Shown here: positions 1 to 6,200 of the stretch, one piece after another
How the letters are laid out: each line of letters begins with the position of its first letter
Numbering within the stretch: the first letter of the stretch is position 1
Source of the DNA: JANXLS01 sp038227045
GTDB taxonomy: Bacteria; Planctomycetota; SZUA-567; H5-PLA8
NCBI GenBank assembly: GCA_038227045.1
Contig: JBBRQD010000109.1
Location: forward strand, 1 to 17,552
Direction: 5' to 3'
Length of the DNA: 17,552 nt
The notes under the pieces: generated by a model
What the model saw: only the letters and a program-made list of their open reading frames with translations
The model's database searches: none
What the model was told of the DNA's origin: nothing
Program-made: the position numbers and the translations under genes

Positions 1-38
1 ACATCCATCATTCTCTTCACCTGTCGATCTGTGACCAT
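1..38 (-). CDS. N-terminus of an IS21-type transposase (IstA), partial
   Basis: Only the first 12 codons and part of the next are present: ATG at 38 reading leftward gives MVTDRQVKRMMD. This start resembles the N-terminal helix-turn-helix segment of one IS21 IstA subgroup, whose members begin 'MVTD.QV..L...' as I recall them. A G-rich Shine-Dalgarno-like run (AGGGGGGCGG on the minus strand) sits directly before the ATG. The DDE catalytic domain would lie outside the window. So short a fragment cannot prove the family. The call leans on the TG-type terminus just upstream. Confidence 0.4.
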   Translation of the reverse strand, partial: MVTDRQVKRMMD

Positions 39-112
39 TCCGCCCCCCTGATTTGCAGGGAAACAGATTGGCCGATCCCGCCTTAAAAAGCCGGGAATTC
101 TACTTGCCGTCA
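1..112 (-). mobile_element. Probable left end of an IS21-like insertion sequence (runs off the window)
   Basis: Read on the minus strand, the segment starts with TGACGGCAAGTAGAATTCCC at 112. It begins with the TG dinucleotide expected at IS21-family ends, runs through about 70 nt of non-coding DNA, and reaches an ATG at 38 that starts a transposase-like reading frame. The order 'TG terminus, short leader, istA start' fits the left end of an IS21-type element. I see no second copy of the end and cannot see the other terminus, so the boundary at 112 is an inference from resemblance to family ends. The element would end 24 nt beyond the stop codon of the small membrane protein at 136-522, so that gene is probably not cut by it. 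Confidence 0.4.
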
Positions 113-135
113 GGGGGAATTATAATTGTCGTTCA

Positions 136-522
136 TCAAAAGTTACCCAAAATCAGGAAATCCGCCATCATAAAGTACCGGCCACACTTAAAGCCGTAGA
201 TAAACTTGTCTTTGGGCCAATTAACAGCGGGTCGAAAAATTCGTATTGCAGAATATGTCCGCGCATCGAATACTTCACTTGCGATCTCGCCGCTTTTCGA
301 AATCGTGTGGGCAATAATCAGTTGCTCATCATTCTGTATAGAAGTGTTAAATATACGTCCTTCGGTGTGAATTGTCCGGACGTGTGCCCAAGGCTCCCAA
401 CTATTCCAGCACAATGTTGCCGCACTTCCAACAAACAGTGCAACCAATACGAGCGACCTCAGCGAAAATCGAAAGATCGCGCGGAGCCAGGAACGAATTT
501 TAGTTGAACCCTGATCTGTCAC
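136..522 (-). CDS. Small membrane-anchored planctomycete-type protein, function unknown
   Basis: A 128-residue protein starting at a GTG (520-522). Residues about 11-40 carry a basic stretch (KIRSWLRAIFR) and then one hydrophobic helix (SLRSLVLVALFVGSAATL), followed by WNSWEPW. In planctomycetes this signature precedes a single N-terminal membrane helix, and in many members long extracytoplasmic WD40 repeats come after it. Here the remaining 85 or so residues are polar, with weak beta-propeller-like texture (...FDARTYSAIRIF...), and stop at TGA 136-138, far short of a full propeller. It is either a short paralogue or the remnant of a larger gene. No Shine-Dalgarno sequence is obvious at the GTG. 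It lies downstream of thuA on the same strand, separated from it by a strong inverted repeat, so co-transcription is doubtful. The function is unknown. Confidence 0.55.
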   Translation of the reverse strand: MTDQGSTKIRSWLRAIFRFSLRSLVLVALFVGSAATLCWNSWEPWAHVRTIHTEGRIFNTSIQNDEQLIIAHTISKSGEIASEVFDARTYSAIRIFRPAVNWPKDKFIYGFKCGRYFMMADFLILGNF

Positions 523-550
523 TATTGCGGCCTTTCGGGTCCTGGACAGT

Positions 551-604
551 CAGGACAGCCACTTTTAGCATTCGAATTCGAGGCACAAAATAGTGGCTGT
601 CATG
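551..604. terminator. Inverted repeat just past thuA, possible terminator
   Basis: Arms GACAGCCACT (554-563) and AGTGGCTGTC (592-601) are perfectly complementary. After one mismatch, two more base pairs extend the stem (551-552 with 603-604). The loop is about 28 nt. The structure begins 12 nt beyond the thuA stop codon (616-618) and lies between thuA and the next minus-strand gene. There is no run of T after the stem on the minus strand, so intrinsic termination is uncertain. An mRNA-end-protecting structure is equally possible. Confidence 0.45.
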
Positions 605-615
605 GCTGCCCCTCA

Positions 616-1533
616 TTACTTCCCGCCCATCCACTTCACCGCGTTCGCCACGATCTTGAGCGGATTCTCTTCTTTGAAGACCCCGAACGTCTCGTGTCCA
701 GGGCGGAAATAGAAGACTTTTCCTTTTCCCAGATTCCAGACCATGCCCGCGCGAAAATGCTCGCCCTTGTCCCATTTTTCTTCGAAGATCAAGTCATCCG
801 GCGCCGGGACGTGGAAGGGTTCGTCGTACATTTCGGTGTGCGAAATGTCGAACGCGGCGGGGATGCCTTTCGCGATAGGATGATCCGGCTTGACCGTCGT
901 CACATGACTGGGCGCGCCGTCGGCGCGATAGGCCGGAAAGATACATCCGGGCAGTTTGATGTCGAGCACCTTCGAACCGTCGGCTTCAGTCTTGAGTTCC
1001 GACGACGGCGTCAACGGCGCATCGCGTTTAACCATCGCGCGCTTCGGATCATCGGTCTTGATCTTGACCGTCTTGCGATCCTCCTCGCTCAATTTCTTGA
1101 GCGCGTCTTCAATAGTCTTCGCGCGCATGGCCTGAACAAACGGCTCGGCCCAATGCGCCGAATGCAGCGCGATCAGCGACAGTTTGCCGCTCTTGATGCG
1201 CTCGACAATATCCTTGGAGCGTTCAACAGAAACGTCCTTATTGCGCACATGCCCCCACCATACCAGCACGTCAGCATTGTCGAGGTTTTCCGTCGTCAGG
1301 CCTTGCTCGGGATCGTCCAGGCGCACAGACGTGACCTTCATGCCCTGATCCTTCAAATACGCGGCAATATGGTTGCCGAGGAAATTCGGGTAGACGCCTT
1401 TCTGCGCAGGCTGCTGCTCGTCCCAGACGAGCACGCGGATGGGGGAGTCTTCGGCGCGGATTCGCGCAGCGAAGCCGGCGAACAAAATTGTGGCGAGCAA
1501 AACGCACTTCGAAACACTTCGCGCAATGGACAT
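616..1533 (-). CDS. Secreted ThuA-domain protein (trehalose-utilization family fold)
   Basis: A 305-residue protein. Residues 1-27 form a signal peptide (basic start, hydrophobic VLLATILFAGFAA, cleavage likely after ARIRA). The ThuA-like, class I glutamine-amidotransferase-like domain then fills about residues 32-302: 'IRVLVWDEQQPAQKGVYPNFLGNHIA', 'ADVLVWWGHVRNKDV', 'SLIALHSAHWAEPF', 'HTEMYDEPFHV' and the closing 'GKGKVFYFRPGHETFGVF'. ThuA domains are common in planctomycete secreted proteins linked to sugar metabolism, but the exact reaction of most is unknown. The name comes from rhizobial trehalose utilization. The ATG at 1531-1533 is supported by a GAAAGG ribosome site 8 nt upstream on the minus strand. 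The gene appears monocistronic. A palindrome at 1576-1588 lies 43 bp upstream and could be an operator. Confidence 0.88.
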   Translation of the reverse strand: MSIARSVSKCVLLATILFAGFAARIRAEDSPIRVLVWDEQQPAQKGVYPNFLGNHIAAYLKDQGMKVTSVRLDDPEQGLTTENLDNADVLVWWGHVRNKDVSVERSKDIVERIKSGKLSLIALHSAHWAEPFVQAMRAKTIEDALKKLSEEDRKTVKIKTDDPKRAMVKRDAPLTPSSELKTEADGSKVLDIKLPGCIFPAYRADGAPSHVTTVKPDHPIAKGIPAAFDISHTEMYDEPFHVPAPDDLIFEEKWDKGEHFRAGMVWNLGKGKVFYFRPGHETFGVFKEENPLKIVANAVKWMGGK

Positions 1534-1575
1534 GGTGCAGCCTTTCGGATGTTATCGATTTCAAGGACAGGGTTT

Positions 1576-1588
1576 GTGTAGACTACAC
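1576..1588. promoter_or_regulatory. Perfect palindrome upstream of thuA, possible operator
   Basis: GTGTAGACTACAC has two perfect 6-bp arms around one central base and lies 43-55 bp upstream of the thuA ATG. A weaker related dyad, GTGTGGTACAC at 1608-1618, is centred 31 bp further out, about three helical turns away. This spacing suits a dimeric repressor, and the shape resembles GntR-type operators (GT...AC arms). No regulator gene is in the window, so the assignment is tentative. Confidence 0.25.
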
Positions 1589-1592
1589 CGAT

Positions 1593-1934
1593 TTGCATGC
1601 TTCCGTGGTGTGGTACACGTTTGTCGCGGGGAGCGCCGTTCGATTTGCGCTCAAAGATACCGTACGGTTCAAGGATGATTTTACGTTTGAACGCTACTTG
1701 GGTCCGATCGTGGTGTCCGAAATTTTTCTGACAATTCTCCTAACAATTCATTTAAAAATTGAACCCCTTGCACGCGCTGTCGTAACCGAAAATGCCAGAG
1801 TGTGGATTGTGCTCAGTGTCTATACTTTGATGCTGGCGTTCGGCGCTTATTTCGTCGCACTGTTCTACGATTTCAGTGGGGTTTCTACCACTTTTCCGAA
1901 TATCGGGGGCCCGCACAAAACCATTCTCAAATAG
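1593..1934 (+). CDS. Doubtful small membrane protein or gene remnant
   Basis: This plus-strand frame is open from before 1488 to TAG at 1932-1934 and encodes a plausible protein. It has an amphipathic N-terminal part (AVRFALKDTVRFKDDFTFERY) and two hydrophobic helices (IVVSEIFLTILLTIHL and VWIVLSVYTLMLAFGAYFVALF) separated by a charged loop, a hairpin-like two-pass topology. Codon choice looks coding. However, there is no ATG start and no Shine-Dalgarno site. TTG 1593 or GTG 1605/1608 are the only candidates downstream of the divergent thuA start. It could be a gene that has lost its 5' end. I do not recognise the family. Its last codons run into the first copy of the 32-nt repeat at 1911-1942. 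Confidence 0.3.
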   Translation: MHASVVWYTFVAGSAVRFALKDTVRFKDDFTFERYLGPIVVSEIFLTILLTIHLKIEPLARAVVTENARVWIVLSVYTLMLAFGAYFVALFYDFSGVSTTFPNIGGPHKTILK

Positions 1935-2034
1935 TTTCCTGCTCGTTCGCTTCGCTCTCCCATTCCGCAGGCACGGGCTGTTCTGCTTCAGTCGAAATAG
2001 GACCGCACGAAACCATTCAAAAATAATTTCGTGC
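1911..2034. repeat. Pair of direct 32-nt repeats, the second forming a hairpin
   Basis: Two copies start 92 bp apart, at 1911-1942 and 2003-2034, and match at 27 of 32 positions. The second copy holds perfect 8-bp arms GCACGAAA (2005-2012) and TTTCGTGC (2027-2034). Three further pairs (ATT with AAT) are possible inside the loop. In the first copy the arms have decayed. The hairpin copy begins 3 nt beyond the stop codon of the minus-strand DUF2071 gene, so it may shape the 3' end of that transcript. Confidence 0.5.
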
Positions 2035-2037
2035 GCG

Positions 2038-2772
2038 TCACTGATTCCCCGCACAACAAATCGCCTCCCGCCCATGCCACTCATGATCAATCCCCGACAT
2101 CAACAGCGCCGAATCGAAAGAGACAGACCCGTCCGGGAACCGCGCCCGATCGTCGAAGAAACTGGATTCAACTTTCTCAATCGCCAGCGGCTGGACCTTC
2201 CAGTTGAAACTGCGCAGTTCGAGCCCGTCGTATTCACCTTCTTTCGCCGTCACGGAGTAACCGAGCGATCCGCGTTCGAAGAACTCGGACGCCTCCTTCA
2301 GACTGCGGAATACGGAAGTCGCGGGCAACTCTGCGACCGTGTGTCCTTCGATCCGCAGATGAGTCTGCCCGTCGTCGCTGTTCAGGGCAATGCGATAGCG
2401 ATCGTCCTGTTCGAACACCTCGAAGCGGGCATGGTGGTGCATCCCTGGAAAAAGGCGTCCGCCCGCAAGCGTATTCAACTGTGACGACGTGTCGCGGCGC
2501 GGAATGAACACGCCCTCGCATGGCTGACCGTTTCGTTCCCATTCCACGGCAATGCGGTGCGCGGCGTTCTCCGACGAAATCCCCACGAACGCGGGAAAAT
2601 ATTTCGGGCGAATATGGGCTAGGCGGATCAGGCACACGCCGGCCATGCCTTTGCCATTGGCCAATTTGGGTCGAAAAGGAGCAGGGATGACGCGCGCCAG
2701 CACCTGGGGATCGACGCTGAAGTTCACGAGGATGCGGCGCTCGATGATGCCTCGGATGATTGGGATTTTCAT
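2038..2772 (-). CDS. DUF2071 family protein (YqjF-like, acetoacetate-decarboxylase-like fold)
   Basis: A 244-residue cytosolic protein that fits DUF2071 over its whole length. It has an N-terminal segment 'ILVNFSVDPQVLARVIPAPFRP' (13-34), the central family hallmark 'GVFIPRRDTSSQLNTLAGGRLFPG' with its HHH (about 87-114), and a C-terminal 'SFFDDRARFPDGSVSFDSALLM' (203-225). The family shares a fold with acetoacetate decarboxylase, but its substrate is not established. The start at ATG 2770-2772 is chosen because GGAGGA lies 5 nt upstream on the minus strand. The frame stays open 15 codons further, but that start has no ribosome site. A possible -10 box (TAGAAT, minus strand, 2817-2822) would give a 40-nt leader. 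It has no obvious functional partner here. Confidence 0.85.
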   Translation of the reverse strand: MKIPIIRGIIERRILVNFSVDPQVLARVIPAPFRPKLANGKGMAGVCLIRLAHIRPKYFPAFVGISSENAAHRIAVEWERNGQPCEGVFIPRRDTSSQLNTLAGGRLFPGMHHHARFEVFEQDDRYRIALNSDDGQTHLRIEGHTVAELPATSVFRSLKEASEFFERGSLGYSVTAKEGEYDGLELRSFNWKVQPLAIEKVESSFFDDRARFPDGSVSFDSALLMSGIDHEWHGREAICCAGNQ

Positions 2773-3189
2773 GTATCCTCCGCTCAATAAGTAGCATCTC
2801 TCAAAAAGACAATGCAATTCTAACGCCCGGTCGCCTCGGCACGCTGGAATTTTGCAAAAACGGCGTCCGGAACACAGTTAAAGTCAACCCGAATTCTCGT
2901 GTTGCAATTCGACCCATTTGGTCCCATATATACAAATTATAACACCCTGCTCGAATTGTCTCGGACAACGTACGCAAATAACTAAATTTGATCATTGTTA
3001 AGAACGCGTAATTTTCTACTTTTTATAAGAAATATTTCACTATTTCGCTAGATATCATCGTCGAACGTGATAAATTCTTAACGTTCGAAGGTTTTCCATT
3101 CTGGAGTTCAGAGCCTTTTCAGGGTAGCAACTGTTCGCGTTCCGTGTCGAAATTTGACTCCGTGAGCGTCGATACCCTCCTGCCGATCG
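2773..3189. other. AT-rich intergenic region, no gene seen
   Basis: About 420 bp between the DUF2071 start and the gltB promoter hold no convincing reading frame. The part from about 2925 to 3080 is markedly AT-rich compared with the GC-rich coding DNA around it, as expected for upstream control DNA. The notable element is the dyad at 3061-3088. I looked for a glutamine-riboswitch-like leader before gltB and did not recognise one. Confidence 0.6.
3061..3088. promoter_or_regulatory. Perfect dyad upstream of gltB, possible enhancer site
   Basis: The arms TCGAACGT (3061-3068) and ACGTTCGA (3081-3088) are perfect inverted repeats separated by 12 nt. The centre is about 140 bp upstream of the start site predicted from the sigma-54 element at 3190-3205. 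Sigma-54 enhancer-binding activators typically bind 100-200 bp upstream. The sequence does not match the enterobacterial NtrC consensus, so the activator is unknown. Confidence 0.4.
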
Positions 3190-3205
3190 TGGCATTGGCT
3201 TTGCT
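3190..3205 (+). promoter_or_regulatory. Candidate sigma-54 promoter of gltBD
   Basis: TGGCATTGGCTTTGCT matches the sigma-54 consensus TGGCAC-N5-TTGC(A/T) at every invariant position. GG of the -24 element (3191-3192) is separated by exactly 10 nt from GC of the -12 element (3203-3204). The predicted start is near 3216, giving a leader of about 83 nt before the gltB ATG. Sigma-54 control of nitrogen-assimilation genes is well known. Its use here is inferred from the sequence alone. Confidence 0.5.
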
Positions 3206-3298
3206 CCTTTAGTGGTCAATACAAATTTGTGTGTTCAATATCCAGCACCATCCGAAAGATGGCTTGGTTGGACTGTCTTTGTTTTTAGAGGCCATATC

Positions 3299-6200
3299 AT
3301 GAATTATCCCGGGCACCCTTCCGCGCAGGGTTTATACGACGGCTTGAACGAACACGATGCCTGCGGCGTCGGGTTTGTGTGCAACATGAAGGGCACGAAG
3401 TCGCACAAAATCGTCGAAGACGCGCTGAAGATTCTCCTCAATCTCAAGCACCGCGGTGCCTGCGGCTGCGAAGTCAATACCGGCGACGGTGCCGGTCTCT
3501 TGATGCAGATTCCGCACAAGTTTTTCAAGCGCGAAATGGCCAGGCAGGGCGTCAACCTGCCCGAGCCCGGACAGTACGGCGTCGCCAGCGTCTTTCTGCC
3601 GCCGACCGCCGACCAGCGCCAGCAGGCGCAGATCCTGTTCGAAAAGGCCGTGCGCAAAGAAGGCCAGATCGTCATCGGCTGGCGCAACATTCCGCAGTAC
3701 GACAAAGACATCGGCCCCAGCGCGCAGATCGTCGAGCCGGACATTCGCCAGTTCTTCGTCGGCCGCAGTTCGAACGTCAAAGATGACGACGCGTTCGAGC
3801 GCAAGCTGTTCCTGATTCGCAAGCGTGCCGAGACCGCCGTCGGCAATTCCAGATTGATCGAGAAGAACTTCTTCTACGTGCCGAGCTGTTCGTGCCGCAC
3901 GCTCATCTACAAGGGCATGTTGAATGCCGATCAGATGAACTTCTTCCCCGAATTGTACGATGCGGATGTCGAATCCGCGTTGGCGCTGGTGCATCAGCGC
4001 TTCAGCACCAACACGTTTCCGACGTGGTCGCTGGCGCACCCGTTCCGCTACCTCGCGCACAACGGCGAAATCAACACGCTGCGCGGCAACATCAATTGGA
4101 TGCGCGCGCGCCAGGCGCTCTTCGAAACGCCGCTCTTCACGAAAGAAGAAATGGCCGCGCTGATGCCCGTTTGCATCGAAGGCGGCTCGGATTCGGCGAT
4201 CCTCGACAATGCACTGGAAATGCTCGTCATGTGCGGCCGGTCGCTCCCGCACGCCATGATGATGCTCATCCCCGAAGCGTGGTCCGGCCACGAAAGCATG
4301 AGCCAGGAGAAGAAGGATTTTTACGAGTTTCACGCCTGCATGATGGAGCCATGGGACGGCCCCGCATCGGTGGCGTTCACCGATGGCCGCGTCATCGGCG
4401 CGGTGCTCGACCGCAACGGCCTGCGCCCATCGCGCTACTACGTCACCAAGGACGACACCGTCGTCATGGCCAGCGAAGTCGGCGTGCTGCCGGATATCAA
4501 GCCGGAAGATGTCGTGCACAAAGGCCGCCTGCAGCCGGGCAAGATGTTCCTGATCGACCTGACTCAAGGCCGCATCATCGACGACGCCGAGTTGAAACAG
4601 CAGATTGCCACCGGGAAGCCGTACGGCGAATGGCTCAAAAGCAACCTTGTCGAACTAGAAAAACTGCCCGCGACGAACAACATTCCGGAGCCGGACCATT
4701 TGACGGTCTTCAATCGCCAGCAGGCGTTCGGCTATACCGCGGAAGACTTGAAGATCCTCATGTCTCCCATGGCGATCAATGGCGAAGAAGCCATTGGCTC
4801 GATGGGCACCGACACGCCGCTGGCGGTGCTGTCAGACAAGCCCCAACCGCTCTATTCGTACTTCAAGCAGCTCTTTGCCCAAGTCACCAATCCGCCGCTG
4901 GACGCGATCCGCGAGGAGCTGGTTACGTCAATAGAAACGACGATCGGACCGGAAGGCAACATTCTCGATCCCGGCCCGGACTGCTGCAAGCAGATCAAGC
5001 TGCACACGCCGATCCTGGACAACCACGAACTGGCGAAAATCCGCCACGTCTCGGTGAACGGCTACAAGAGCCTCACGCTGCCCATGCTCTTCGAAGCCAG
5101 CACCGGCGGCGACGGCTTGCGCAAAGCCATCGAAAGCCTGTGCGAAAAGGCCGCGCAAGCCATCAAAGACGGCTACACGATCGTGATCCTCTCCGACCGC
5201 GGCGTCGACGCCACAAACGCGCCGATTCCGGCGTTGCTGGCGACATCGGGCGTGCACCACCATCTGGTGCGTCACGGCTTGCGCACGAAAGTCGGCTTGG
5301 TGATTGAATCCGGCGAGCCGCGCGAAGTCCATCATTTCGCGCTGCTGATCGGCTACGGCGCGGGCGCGATCAATCCGTACCTGGCGTTTGAAACATTCGA
5401 CGATTTGATTCGCGACGGAATGTTGTCGAACATCGATCACAAACTCTGCGTCAAGAATTACAACAAGGCAGTGAAAAAAGGCGTCGTCAAAGTCATGTCC
5501 AAGATGGGCATCAGCACCGTGCAGAGCTATCGCGGCGCGCAGATTTTCGAAGCCGTCGGTCTCAACAAAGAAGTCGTCGACAAATATTTCACGGGAACGG
5601 CGTCGCGCATCGAAGGCATCGGTTTCGACATCATCGCTCAGGAGACGCTGACGCGGCACAAGCGGGCCTATCCCGACCGTGACGTGCCGGTCGAATCGCT
5701 CGACATCGGCGGCCAGTACCAGTGGCGGCGCGACGGCGAATTCCATCTGTTCAATCCGGAGACCGTGCACAAGCTTCAATACGCGGTGCGCTCAGGCAAC
5801 TACAAAACGTTCAAAGAATACTCGAAGGCGGTCGATGACCAATCGAAGCGTCTGGCCACGCTGCGCGGCCTCTTCGACTTGAAGTCGGCGTATTGCACGC
5901 CGGTGCCGTTGAGCGAAGTCGAGCCGGCAAGCGAGATCGTCAAACGCTTCGCGACGGGCGCGATGAGCTACGGGTCGATCAGCAAAGAGGCGCACGAAAA
6001 TCTCGCCATCGCCATGAACCGCATCGGCGGCAAGAGCAACACCGGCGAAGGCGGTGAAGACTATGAGCGCTTTGCAACGCGGCCCAACGGCGACACGCCC
6101 AACAGCGCGATCAAGCAGGTCGCGTCCGCGCGTTTCGGCGTGACCAGCATGTACCTGGTCAATTCGAAAGAGCTGCAGATCAAGATGGCGCAGGGCGCGA

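Noticed and set aside
44..117. Inverted repeat CCCCCTGA / TCAGGGGG with a 58-nt spacer
   Set aside because: The arms are G/C homopolymer-like, and the right arm overlaps the proposed IS boundary. It is likely coincidental.
694..1581. A 295-codon plus-strand frame opposite thuA
   Set aside because: thuA has a signal peptide, a ribosome site and full-length domain similarity. The opposite frame has none of these.
3212..3298. A 29-codon N-terminal extension of GltB
   Set aside because: It would place the catalytic Cys too far from the N-terminus, starts upstream of the predicted transcription start and has no ribosome site.
3206..3298. Glutamine riboswitch or other leader RNA before gltB
   Set aside because: The 83-nt leader shows no recognisable conserved core. 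It holds only a 10-bp palindrome, ACAAATTTGT, at 3221-3230, which is too common in AT-rich DNA to weigh.
3332..4567. A 411-codon minus-strand frame opposite the GltB amidotransferase domain
   Set aside because: It is a mirror of a high-GC gene with low-complexity composition and no motif.
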